Assembly: GCA_006226305.1 (NCBI GenBank)
Contig: SBHG01000013.1
Coordinates: 1 to 34,118, forward strand
Direction: 5' to 3'
DNA length: 34,118 nucleotides
DNA from: Alphaproteobacteria bacterium
Lineage (GTDB): Bacteria; Pseudomonadota; Alphaproteobacteria; M2410
Below are positions 18,401 to 24,221 of the stretch, piece after piece. Position numbers and translations under genes: made by a program. The notes under the pieces were generated by a model. It was not told where the DNA came from, did no database searches, and was given only the letters and a program-made list of their open reading frames with translations. The stretch's first letter is position 1. Each line of letters opens with the position of its first letter.

Positions 18401-20872
18401 CTCAACGTAACCGGCGCGGCAACGATCGAAACCTCAGGAGCAGTTACCGATTCAACCTATTGGATCTGGACAACAAACAGCTTTGGATCATCGCTTTCAG
18501 TTGACACGAACAGCGCTGGATCAATCATACTAGATGAATTGGGATCGACATATTCTGGAGTGGTCAGTCTCAACGCCGGAAGTCAATCGGTTGATATTAG
18601 TACCAACGGCTCCCTCAATCTGGGAACCGGAACGGGTAATACCTTCCTGGCGGAAGCCGGTGGTGATATCACCCTTTCCGGACTGGTTTCGGCTTATGGG
18701 AATTTCGGCGACTCCAATGCGACCTCCATCGTTCTGGCGGCGGGCGGCAATTTCATTGAAGGGGCTTCGGGAGATCTCGATCCGGGTAAAGGACGTTTCA
18801 TCGTTTACTCGCAAGAACCGGCCCTGAACACCTTGGTCGATCTGTCCGCAACGCCTTGGTACAACACCACTTACAACAATGCAGCGCCAACGGCGGTCAC
18901 CGGTAGCGGCAATCGCTTTGCCTATTCTTTGGCGGCAACCCTGACAGTTACGCCGGACCCGGCCTCGCGAGACTATGGTGACGCCAACCCGGCCTTTACA
19001 TACACCATTACCGGTCTTGTTGGGGGCGATACGCTCGCTGGCGCTGTCTCCGGTACACCGGATTTGGCAACCACTGCCGATCAGCACACAGGCGTTGGTG
19101 ATTATGAGATTACAGCCGGGCCAGGGAGCCTTGCCTCGGACTACAATTATGCATTCCAGTTTGGGTCCAATTGGCTCACCATCAACCCGGCGACCCTGAC
19201 GGTAACCGCTGACGATGCGAGCCGCGAATATGGCGATGCCAATCCGACCTTTACCGGTGTGGTGACCGGCTTTAAGAATGGAGAGGACGAAAGTGTCATT
19301 TCGGGCCTGACTTATGGGTCCGCGGCCACTCAAAACTCAAATGTCGGCACCTATGCCATCTCCGGAAGCGGTGCCTCGGCGGCGAACTACGTGTTTACCT
19401 ATGTAGACGGCACGCTGACCATCAACCCGGCGACCCTGACGGTAACCGCTGACGATGCGAGCCGCGAGTACGGGGATGCCAATCCCACCTTCACAGGCGT
19501 CGTGACCGGCTTTAAGAATGGCGAGGACGAAAGCGTCATCTCGGGCTTGACCTACGGGAGCACGGCAACGCAAATCTCGAATGTCGGGGCGTACGCCATC
19601 TCCGGGTCTGGCGCCACGGCAACGAACTATGTGTTCACTTACGTCAATGGAACGCTCACAATTATTCCTGCGACCCTGACCATCACAGCCGACGATGCTG
19701 CCCGAGAATATGGAGATGCCAATCCGGCCTTCACAGGTGTGGTGACGGGCTTCAAGAATGGCGAGGACGAAAGTGTTATCTCGGGCTTGACCTACGTGAC
19801 CGCGGCGACACAAACCTCGAATGTCGGTACCTATGCCATCGTCGGTTCTGGCGCCACGGCGACCAACTACGTGTTCACCTATGTGGACGGCACGCTCACG
19901 ATTAATCCGGCGACCCTGACCATCACAGCTGACGATGCTGCCCGGGAATATGGAGATGCCAATCCGGCTTTTACAGGCGTCGTGACCGGCTTCAAGAACG
20001 GTGAAGACGAAAGTGTCATCTCGGGCCTGACTTATGGGTCTGCGGCGACACAAACCTCGAATGTCGGTACCTATGCCATCTCAGGTAGCGGCGCCACGGC
20101 GACCAACTATGTGTTCACCTATGTGGATGGCACGCTCACCATCAACCCGGCGACCCTCACCGTCACAGCCGATGATGCTGCCCGAGAATATGGCGATGCC
20201 AATCCAACATTCTCTGGCGTGATCACTGGTTTCAAAAATGGTGAGGACGGGAGCGTTATTACCGGCGCGGCATCTTATTCAACGGTTGCCACCACCGGTT
20301 CGGATGTCGGGAGCTATGCTATAAGCACGGATGTAGGGGCCATGAGCTCCACGAACTATATCTTTGTCGGCGTGGATGGCTCTTTGACCATTACCCCGGC
20401 GCCCCTGACCGTGATTGCAGATGACGCTTCTCGCGTCTTTGGTGTGGTAAATCCGACCTTTACAGGCACAGTCACAGGGTTCAAGAACGGCGAGGATGAA
20501 AGTGTGCTTTCCGGTCTGACATATGACAGTCTCGCGGATGAAGACACCGAGCCTGGCGAATATGCTATCTTCTCGGTCGGAGGGACAGCGACCAACTATG
20601 TCATTGTTGAGCGAATTGACGGCATTTTGACGATCTTGCCCCTTAATGAAGTCAATCAGGTCAACAATGATCTTGAAGGCGGTGACGATGGCGAGAGTGG
20701 TTCAGGTGGTCTGGGTGGCGACAGCGATCCTGGCTCACCCTTTGGCAGCCCGAATGATGATTTTGAGCCGGGCGAGGCAGCCAATGACAACCAAGGCAAT
20801 CCTGTTCTTTGTTGGCTCGGTATCGAGAGTGAAAAACACGACTGTGATATCAGAGAATCAGGCGCTGAATAG
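12452..20872 (+). CDS. TpsA: giant filamentous-hemagglutinin-like exoprotein with DUF5650-like and MBG repeats
   Basis: The 2806-residue product starts at ATG 12452 (GGAGG 6 bases upstream; a TTG at 12446 is an alternative). A long basic N-region precedes the hydrophobic signal (ARTIALYVGIGVLFSVPGY). The TPS secretion domain spans ~68-255: NPTGGTVVSG, INWEDFSIGEGETTTFFQP, VIFGQLNANGQLILINPNGI, with the hallmark NPNGI. An acidic Pro/Glu-rich stretch (~360-470) follows. Residues ~790-1565 hold 13 repeats of ~59 residues (GAVTWGDGTSGVTG, NSLVGSTxxD, LSNGNYVVxS, WDNGA), recalled as DUF5650. Residues ~2160-2730 hold seven MBG-type repeats (ATLTVTADDASREYGDANP, GFKNGEDESVISGLTY, NYVFTYVDGTLTI). The C-terminus is a Gly/Asp linker ending in CWLGIESEKHDC, a Cys pair (2787, 2798) resembling the anchoring loop of HMW1-type adhesins. 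Likely a long surface-tethered adhesin. Confidence 0.92.
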   Translation: MGIRGFLRSKIEDLVWVLLSDRFWERYRAIRNVRRMVRGRLEIARDHARTIALYVGIGVLFSVPGYTNPTGGTVVSGDATIEQTSETDLTITQTTDKVIINWEDFSIGEGETTTFFQPDESAIALNRIISENPSVIFGQLNANGQLILINPNGILFTETAVVDVAGLIATTINIEDENFLAGDYIFDQPGSSTATVINKGSITAADQGLVAFVAPAVGNSGIITAKLGHVELGAASAFTLDLYGDGLISFPVDATVIEQAIGPDGEPVLSLVNVDGTIDVGGGTVVLTAQAARALVSNVISVGGDILATDFEQQGGTIILKGEGGAVDVAGTLDASGKDGGSIDISGDQVFVEGSLLAQAVAPVEETESSTAKTTQDEEIVPLSSGTPKSFDDTIEPLPVETSGAEEGGENLSYKGAEIADSKPDYERPQPGEGSTEGGPKSFGVVSVTPVDRGTPKTTHVESVTLVDEGAAVSMTGTGTGGDITISAEGLVSLSGTLDVTGSDGGSIDVNAGSLLVAGIQRADGIEGAGGTIVNQSSGSLLTTSSALTSASGATSGGTIVATAGLEEGNNFFSSGTYDASSSDGAGGAVTLNGSDVKLVDAHVDVSGGTDGGDISIGFTGSSEAPEVGALNTLISPHTTLNANAGETGTGGNVIIWSESATEFMGTITAKGGTLSGDGGFVEVSSKGEVGFAGVVDASATSGEAGTLLLDPKNLTIDASASSGTVSYFHYTDPNPDNGLFGSYAIELENGNIVITDYRDDFGGYDAGAVYLFDGDTGALISALTGTSFDDRVGFNGIIELSNSNYLIVSTNWDDGATADVGAVTWADGASGVSGVITAANSLVGSSSGDQVGIGGITILSNGNYVVNSYYWNNGSAADAGAVTWGDGTSGITGAVSSSNSLVGSTTNDRVGYFGVSALSNGNYVVNSPQWDNGAIVNAGAVTWGDGTTGISGAISAANSLVGTTAEDLVGNGQITVLPSGDYLVRSYQWDNGSVVAAGAVTWGDGTTGVSGAVSAANSLVGSTAGDYVGIGIITVLPNGNYVVSSPFWSDGVATKVGAVTWGNGTSGVTGVVSSSNSLVGSTANDQVGNVGITVLSNGNYVVRSTVWDNGAATDAGAVTWGSGTSGVTGVVSASNSLVGSTTNDQVGNSGIIVLTNGNYVVSSTLWNNGAITDAGAATWGDGTTGVTGVVSASNSLVGSAASDKVGVGGIVALPNGNYVVTSVLWNDVAIIDAGAVTWGDGTSGVSGVISSLNSLVGGTSYDRVGDGGVTVLSNGNYVVRSSAWHNGAAALAGAVTWGDGTSGITGLVTASNSLVGDASGNQVGSGGVAALPNGNYVVLSPYWDDGVATNVGAATWGDGTSGITGVVSSSNSLVGSTANDNVGYNGVAVLSNGNYIVISTAWDNGAAVNAGAVTWGDGTSGVTGVVSVSNSLVGGASNDNVGSNGITSLANGNYLVLSPYWDNGAATDAGAVTWGDGTSGVTGVVAVSNSLVGSTSNDLVGIGGITVLTNGNYVVNSYRWNNGATVSAGAVTWGDGTIGVSGAVSAANSLVGDFAYDYIGGNAELSDGTIIVNQPSYSTTGRVSLIIPASAYAGSGDILYSTEVGSDLTVLPSYLTDVLDTGTNLVLQASNDLTVNSDVIVNNGSGNGGALTLQAGRSLILNANITTDNGSLTLIANDTAANGVVDADRDAGTAVISMASGTAIDAGTGTVYIRLDDGAGNTNTTSGDITLASITANYLTVISNGGVDHIGALTIAGSYDLTAAGAVTQSAGTAFIGGTFVFDTGAGNDVTFGLAGNDFGVVRATSAGSVVINDDFGTLNFGGDMTGALTLDSVGNINLQTSSVGGQVSLTSGASVVQYGPLTGGQEVFVDVVGDARINYPGNAITSISGSGTNIFARTSVGNLTAGNLSGGVGLTASNQIQLYSDANIIGNGFDPVVAYMLSFYTSGNVVLNQVANNTFRLGGNIGGTLDYVDANNITLSGLNVTGAATIETSGAVTDSTYWIWTTNSFGSSLSVDTNSAGSIILDELGSTYSGVVSLNAGSQSVDISTNGSLNLGTGTGNTFLAEAGGDITLSGLVSAYGNFGDSNATSIVLAAGGNFIEGASGDLDPGKGRFIVYSQEPALNTLVDLSATPWYNTTYNNAAPTAVTGSGNRFAYSLAATLTVTPDPASRDYGDANPAFTYTITGLVGGDTLAGAVSGTPDLATTADQHTGVGDYEITAGPGSLASDYNYAFQFGSNWLTINPATLTVTADDASREYGDANPTFTGVVTGFKNGEDESVISGLTYGSAATQNSNVGTYAISGSGASAANYVFTYVDGTLTINPATLTVTADDASREYGDANPTFTGVVTGFKNGEDESVISGLTYGSTATQISNVGAYAISGSGATATNYVFTYVNGTLTIIPATLTITADDAAREYGDANPAFTGVVTGFKNGEDESVISGLTYVTAATQTSNVGTYAIVGSGATATNYVFTYVDGTLTINPATLTITADDAAREYGDANPAFTGVVTGFKNGEDESVISGLTYGSAATQTSNVGTYAISGSGATATNYVFTYVDGTLTINPATLTVTADDAAREYGDANPTFSGVITGFKNGEDGSVITGAASYSTVATTGSDVGSYAISTDVGAMSSTNYIFVGVDGSLTITPAPLTVIADDASRVFGVVNPTFTGTVTGFKNGEDESVLSGLTYDSLADEDTEPGEYAIFSVGGTATNYVIVERIDGILTILPLNEVNQVNNDLEGGDDGESGSGGLGGDSDPGSPFGSPNDDFEPGEAANDNQGNPVLCWLGIESEKHDCDIRESGAE
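14820..17145 (+). repeat. 13 tandem 177-bp repeats inside tpsA
   Basis: Units of 59 codons recur with constant period, as shown by the GTCACTTGGGGxGATGGC-type block that comes back every 177 bases (for example near 15097 and 15274). The repeats are diverged in DNA but strongly conserved in protein. They encode the LSNGNYVVxS / GAVTWGDGT module. The first unit (GAVTWADGAS) and the last (IGVSGAV, then SLVGDFAYDYIGG) are the most divergent. Confidence 0.9.
18934..20640 (+). repeat. Seven MBG-encoding repeats, five with exact 240-bp period
   Basis: The block CGACCCTGAC recurs at 19191, 19431, 19671 and 19911, and as CGACCCTCAC at 20151, an exact 240-bp (80-codon) period. Stretches such as GGCTTTAAGAATGG are nearly identical between units, so these are young duplications compared with the 177-bp array. 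The first unit (18934) and the last (20400) are more divergent and may be the ancestral edges. Copy-number change by recombination is likely here. Confidence 0.92.
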
Positions 20873-20899
20873 CATTCAGAATTTTGGAAAGGGAATGGT

Positions 20900-21562
20900 T
20901 TGAAACGAGTTTTGGCGATTTTGACGATCCTGGTTGCGGGAGGGGCAATCTGGTATTTCGGCTTTCACACAACGAAATTCGGAGGGTCAAGCAATCCGCA
21001 GACCTCTGCTACCTATGCCTTTGACGATTGGGTTGTGTTTTGCGCTTTGCGGGACCAAGGATTGCCTTGCGAAATGAACCAGCAGCTCGTAAACGGCAAG
21101 ACCGGCGGCGTTATCACCAAGATTTCCATGGTATATGCCCCCGAAGTGGACAAGCATGCCCTGCAGATTCTGGTGCCTCTTGGAACATCTTTGGAGCCAG
21201 GTCTGGCTATTCAGATCGGAGGATCATCGGCAAGTGAATTGACGTTCAGCCGCTGCGTGCCTCAGGGGTGTCTTGCGGCGGCGCTTATTGATGACGCTCT
21301 TCTTATGGCGATGAAATCCGGGGACGAAGGTAAGCTTATCCTTGTTGATCGCGCGCGAAATCAGGTTGCTTTGCCATTTTCGCTCAAGGGCTTTGACAAT
21401 GCGGAGAGGAAACTGCGCCACCAAACGGAATCCCTAACAGGAAAGGGTTTTTCCTTGTCAGGAACGGTTGATCAGGTCGAAAAATGGTTTGGCGAAATCA
21501 GAAACTCTGATGAAGAAAGCACATCTGTTGACGAGGCCGCCACCGTGGGGGAGGGTGAGTGA
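20900..21562 (+). CDS. IalB-family (invasion-associated locus B) protein, membrane-anchored
   Basis: The 220-residue product starts at TTG 20900 behind GGAAAGGGA; the in-frame alternatives are worse and ATG 20895 runs into a stop. A short basic N-terminus and one hydrophobic segment (VLAILTILVAGGAIWYFGF, 4-22) without a clear cleavage site suggest a signal anchor. The rest matches IalB: FDDWVVFCALRDQGLPCEMN (C48, C57), LQILVPLGTSLEPGLAIQIG, FSRCVPQGCLAAALIDDALL, LPFSLKGFDNA. Two Cys pairs suit periplasmic disulfides. It follows tpsA by 27 bases and overlaps the next gene, so it belongs to the tps operon. IalB proteins are alphaproteobacterial periplasmic or outer-membrane factors linked to invasion. 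Here a role in TpsA folding, anchoring or stability is inferred. Confidence 0.85.
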   Translation: MKRVLAILTILVAGGAIWYFGFHTTKFGGSSNPQTSATYAFDDWVVFCALRDQGLPCEMNQQLVNGKTGGVITKISMVYAPEVDKHALQILVPLGTSLEPGLAIQIGGSSASELTFSRCVPQGCLAAALIDDALLMAMKSGDEGKLILVDRARNQVALPFSLKGFDNAERKLRHQTESLTGKGFSLSGTVDQVEKWFGEIRNSDEESTSVDEAATVGEGE

Positions 21563-22107
21563 TGTACCGGAAATTCCTTGTTATCCTAGCTGCGCTGATC
21601 GGTTTTGCTGGATTGAGTAGTCCCTCCTTCGCTGGGGATGAGGCTGCGCCTAATAGCCAAGCGCCTAAGATGTCGCCCTGGCAACTGCGTTGCCCGAAGG
21701 TTGAAGGCGCGCTTCCTTGTGATCTTTACCAAGCGGTCGCCGACAAGGCATCTGGCCGGCAGGTTCTCTCTGTATCCATTGCCTATAGTGCGGTGGAGGA
21801 CAAATACCTTATGCAAATTCAAGTGCCGTTGGGGATCAATCTGCAACAGGGATTAAGCCTTAATGTCGGGGAGAACTTCCAGGCGAGCCACATTCCGCTT
21901 ACCCGCTGTGAAGCATCCGGTTGTCTCGTTGAGGCCATCATGGCGGACGACTTGCTAGCGGCCATGAAAGAGGCAGATGGCAGTGAGGCTGAAGTCATCG
22001 TTTTGGATTACGCCAACCAACCTGCATCGCTGCCATTCTCTCTGATGGATTTTGACGCCGTTGTGGGGCTCCTTCGCCAGCAATCTGCACCGCAAGTAAC
22101 CGAGTAG
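21562..22107 (+). CDS. IalB-family protein, second copy, secreted
   Basis: The 181-residue product starts at ATG 21562, sharing one base with the previous stop (TGATG), with GGGGGAGGG upstream; a GTG at 21559 is also in frame. A classic signal peptide (FLVILAALIGFAGLSSPSFA, cleavage about residue 24) makes this copy soluble periplasmic. IalB features: WQLRCPKVEGALPCDLYQ, LMQIQVPLGINLQQGLSLNV, LTRCEASGCLVEAIMADDLL and LPFSLMDFDAV, with the same two Cys pairs as its neighbour. The translational coupling and shared fold suggest a membrane-anchored/soluble hetero-pair derived by duplication and devoted to the TpsA system. Last gene of the operon. Confidence 0.87.
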   Translation: MYRKFLVILAALIGFAGLSSPSFAGDEAAPNSQAPKMSPWQLRCPKVEGALPCDLYQAVADKASGRQVLSVSIAYSAVEDKYLMQIQVPLGINLQQGLSLNVGENFQASHIPLTRCEASGCLVEAIMADDLLAAMKEADGSEAEVIVLDYANQPASLPFSLMDFDAVVGLLRQQSAPQVTE

Positions 22108-22375
22108 ACAGGGGCGTGGCATTCAAATAGTTCCGGCGGACTAGTTCCCTAATAATGTAAAGAGATTCCCTATTCGGGCACCAAGATTTCCCGGTTCCAG
22201 ATTTAGGGAAATCGACGTGATTTTCGCAGATTTCAGCCGTTTCCCAGCGCCTTTCTGCTGCCATAACCACGAAAACGATAAATTTTCCCTGTTTTTTCCC
22301 TGTAAAACAGGGAACGGAATGTGGAGACACATTCACTTGAGACTGCACACACCACCAGTCAGTCTCTTAAGAACG
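22108..22375. other. TTCCCT-rich non-coding region after the tps operon
   Basis: About 270 bases without a credible gene. It carries many TTCCCT/AGGGAA blocks and, at its right end, copy A of the repeat listed next. I recall similar TTCCCTGT-rich intergenic stretches from other alphaproteobacteria. Minus-strand frames here look like artefacts of the repeat. No clear terminator of the tps operon is seen before 22376. Confidence 0.5.
22296..22361. repeat. Flanking repeat, copy A
   Basis: TTCCCTGT (22296-22303) and ACAGGGAA (22307-22314) make a tight 8-bp dyad. About 24 bases on, a 24-base block (22338-22361, beginning TGAGACTGCACACACC and ending AGTCA) is identical to 24885-24908. Copy A lies left and copy B right of the toxin/RAYT module. 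Confidence 0.65.
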
Positions 22376-22401
22376 AGGCGCCATGTGGCGCCTTTTCTTT
22401 T
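22376..22401 (+). terminator. Rho-independent terminator-like hairpin
   Basis: GGCGCC (22377-22382), loop ATGT, GGCGCC (22387-22392), extended by an A-T pair and followed by TTTTCTTTT (22393-22401). It is a textbook intrinsic terminator on the plus strand, placed after the tps operon and repeat A and directly before the Rhs remnant. It may end transcription of the adhesin operon. Confidence 0.65.
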
Positions 22402-22404
22402 GTG

Positions 22405-22582
22405 CCGACAATGACGTGGGTTATGGCACTTATACTTATGATGGCCTTGATCGGTGGATATCCAAGACGGTCAACGGCGCCAACACCTATTTCCTTTATG
22501 ATGGCAATAATCTGATTGCCGACCAGGATGTCTCAGGCGGGATCTCCACGCCTTACCAATACGGACATTTCGGCGAGCCTCA
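22405..22582 (+). pseudogene. Rhs/YD-repeat core fragment
   Basis: The frame reads VGYGTYTYDGLDRWISKTVN, then GANTYFLYDGNNLIADQD and YQYGHFGEP. This is the classical YD-repeat core just before the Rhs-associated signature, where large Rhs shells end. The hundreds of upstream repeats and any N-terminal delivery domain are absent. At about 22580 the frame is lost: the next meaningful sequence (HINT end) continues in another frame. The piece is therefore a scar of a once large Rhs toxin gene. It has no start of its own beyond an ATG at 22383 that lies inside the terminator stem. Confidence 0.75.
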
Positions 22583-22927
22583 ACCTTCAATCTTAGTGTT
22601 GCAGATTTTGAGACTTACTATGTTGGAGAATTCGGGATATTGGTCCACAATTGCCGTGGACTTTGGACGATCACAAGAGAAGGTACATCGGAGGTTAGAC
22701 GACATAACCGATTTGGGAAGTTTTACAAAAGTAAGACGGATAAATCTTGGTGGTCAAAAGACCTAGCGGGACATGGCGGGTCGAAATGGAAGGTCTTTGA
22801 GGAACGGAGCGATGGTCTGCATTGGCTATTTGATGCAGATGAGTTTGGGACAAAAATTAAGGGTAAACACAAGAGTGATATTGGTGACTTTATTCCCTGG
22901 AAAGAACTAAATGCCACAAGTTTCTAA
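22583..22927 (+). pseudogene. End of HINT domain plus polymorphic-toxin tip
   Basis: In this frame the sequence runs TFNLSVADFETYYVGEFGIL, then VHNC. That is the C-terminal end of a pretoxin HINT domain with its VHN release motif. About 90 residues follow as the toxin tip: FGKFYKSKTDKSWWSKDLAG, HGGSKWKVFEE, GLHWLFDADEFG, IKGKHKSDIGDFIPWKELNA. I recognise this tip type from Rhs/CDI-like proteins but cannot name its family or activity; the conserved H, D and K residues suit a nuclease. The tip itself has no stop or frameshift, and a TTG at 22640 could start it, but the delivery part is gone. It overlaps the next gene by 17 bases, as toxin-immunity pairs do. Confidence 0.7.
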
Positions 22928-23330
22928 GAAAATTAAGTCCGCAGAGGAGTTTGTAAAGCTGAGATGCAGCGACGATCTTAAGGAGCAAGAAATTGCCAGC
23001 TGGGGTGAGGCGGACGTCAGCGTTTGGCTCCGGGTGATAGAGTGCTATCCGGAAATGAAGAAATGGGTGGCACACAACAAGAAAATTCCGCTGGAAATTT
23101 TAAGAGTTTTGGCGAGAGACGCGGATTATGTCGTTCGAACCCGTGTCGCCGAAAAACGAAAGCTTGATCAGAATTTATTCGAATTACTAGCGCATGATCC
23201 GGACTATGGAGTTCGAAGGAGGATAGCGTTGAACAGGAAAGTTCCGAGAGCCATACTTGAACAACTTGCGGGGGACGAACATGAAATGGTGCGCGAGGCC
23301 GCGCTAGAAAGGCTCACTCAGATTCAATGA
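22911..23330 (+). CDS. Probable cognate immunity protein, HEAT-repeat-like
   Basis: The 139-residue acidic/basic helical protein starts at ATG 22911, inside the end of the toxin-tip frame. After a lead-in (SAEEFVKLRCSDDLKEQEIA, VWLRVIECYPEMKKWVAHNK) it has three short helical repeats of ~24 residues: KIPLEILRVLARDADYVVRT, KLDQNLFELLAHDPDYGVRR and KVPRAILEQLAGDEHEMVRE. These are HEAT/LRV-like. No signal peptide, so cytosolic. Position directly after the toxin tip, overlap and solenoid fold fit an immunity protein that neutralises the tip. It is intact and probably kept because it protects against kin carrying the full toxin. Its stop lies inside a palindrome (ATTCAATGATTGAAT, 23322-23336). Confidence 0.72.
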   Translation: MPQVSKKIKSAEEFVKLRCSDDLKEQEIASWGEADVSVWLRVIECYPEMKKWVAHNKKIPLEILRVLARDADYVVRTRVAEKRKLDQNLFELLAHDPDYGVRRRIALNRKVPRAILEQLAGDEHEMVREAALERLTQIQ

Positions 23331-23374
23331 TTGAATGTCACGCGCTCCTAATCCTACGCTAGGTATAGAAATCC

Positions 23375-23420
23375 GGGGACACAATACCCATTTCTTGACA
23401 TATGCTCAAGTGAGGTCAAG
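23375..23420. repeat. Left end of the RAYT element
   Basis: GGGGACACAATACC (23375-23388) is the inverse complement of GGTATTGTGTCCCC found right after the RAYT gene (24094-24107). It is followed by an inverted repeat CTTGAC (23394-23399) / GTCAAG (23415-23420). The TTGACA at 23395 could also serve as -35 of the gene. This GGGGACAxxATACC type of end is familiar for stand-alone RAYT genes. Confidence 0.7.
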
Positions 23421-23428
23421 TATAGCCC

Positions 23429-24094
23429 ATGGCACGCATGGCAAGACTGGTCGTTCCCGGACATCCCCATCATGTAACGCAGCGGGGCAATCGCCGTCAG
23501 GAAGTTTTCTTCTGCGACGACGACTATAAGGCCTACCTCACTCTCTTGAAAGAGTTCTGCGCCGAGGCTGGCACAGAGGTCTGGGCCTATTGTCTGATGC
23601 CCAATCATGTACACCTGATTCTGGTCCCCTCCGACGAGGACGGCTTGCGCAGCGCCGTTGCCGAGGCGCACAGGCGCTATACACGCCACATCAATTTCCG
23701 CGAGGGCTGGCGGGGCTATCTGTGGCAGGGTCGTTTTGCCTCCTTCCCCATGGACGAAGCACATCTTCTCGCCTGTGCGCGTTATGTGGAACTGAACCCG
23801 GTGCGGGCGAAACTCGTGCGCAGGCCCGGCGCCTGGAAGTGGTCCTCGGCCAAGGCACACCTGAAGGGCGAGGACGACGGGCTGGTGAAAGTCCGGCCGC
23901 TTCTAAAGCGCGCGGGAGACTGGAAGACCTTCCTCAAGGGCGGACTTGACGAAGAGACCCTGGAGGCAATCCGGTCATCCGAGCGCACCGGGCGACCGCT
24001 CGGCGCTGACAGGTTTGTCCGAAAGCTGGAACGTGAAACAGGACGAACGCTGACAAAGAAGAAAGCGGGTCGGCCGAAGAAACCCAAAGAATAG
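23429..24094 (+). mobile_element. REP-associated tyrosine transposase (RAYT, TnpA_REP)
   Basis: The 221-residue product is a Y1 (HUH) transposase-like protein. It has the family N-terminus (MARMARLVVPGHPHHVTQRG), the HUH metal site in YCLMPNHVHLILVP, the WRGYLWQGRFASFPMD block and the catalytic Tyr region ARYVELNPVRAKLV. A basic C-terminal tail (GRTLTKKKAGRPKKPKE) is typical. These enzymes nick single-stranded DNA at palindromic ends and spread short REP-like elements, often without moving themselves. Flanking inverted ends (23375 and 24094) support an intact unit. It lies between the immunity gene and an orphan gene, so it may have helped to break up the Rhs locus. Full length, no frameshift. 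Confidence 0.9.
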
Positions 24095-24149
24095 GTATTG
24101 TGTCCCCGTAATTCCCCAAAGAATAGGTATAGTGTCCCCGTAATTCCCC
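24086..24149. repeat. 32-bp tandem duplication at the RAYT right end
   Basis: AAAGAATAGGTATTGTGTCC (24086 on) continues CCGTAATTCCCC and is repeated at 24118-24149 with a single change (TATAGTG for TATTGTG). The first copy contains the last codons and stop of the RAYT gene. A third partial CCGTAATTC follows. Each copy holds one inverted end (24094-24107 and 24126-24139). Confidence 0.85.
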
Positions 24150-24221
24150 GTAATTCTGCGTTATGAAACCATCGTTAGGATTTAGTTGGCTTTCATCCAG
24201 ACTTCGAGTTTGAGGCTTGAT

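Noticed and set aside
12546..20595. Numerous 60-270-codon frames on both strands inside tpsA.
   Set aside because: They are shadows of a repeat-rich gene; the encoded proteins are periodic copies of the repeat in other frames.
14820..20640. Regular direct repeats as a possible CRISPR array.
   Set aside because: Periods of 177 and 240 bp with in-frame coding conservation throughout, no spacers and no cas genes.
22141..22348. Minus-strand frames of 60-117 codons after the tps operon.
   Set aside because: They arise from TTCCCT-rich repeat DNA, have no ribosome binding site and no coherent protein features.
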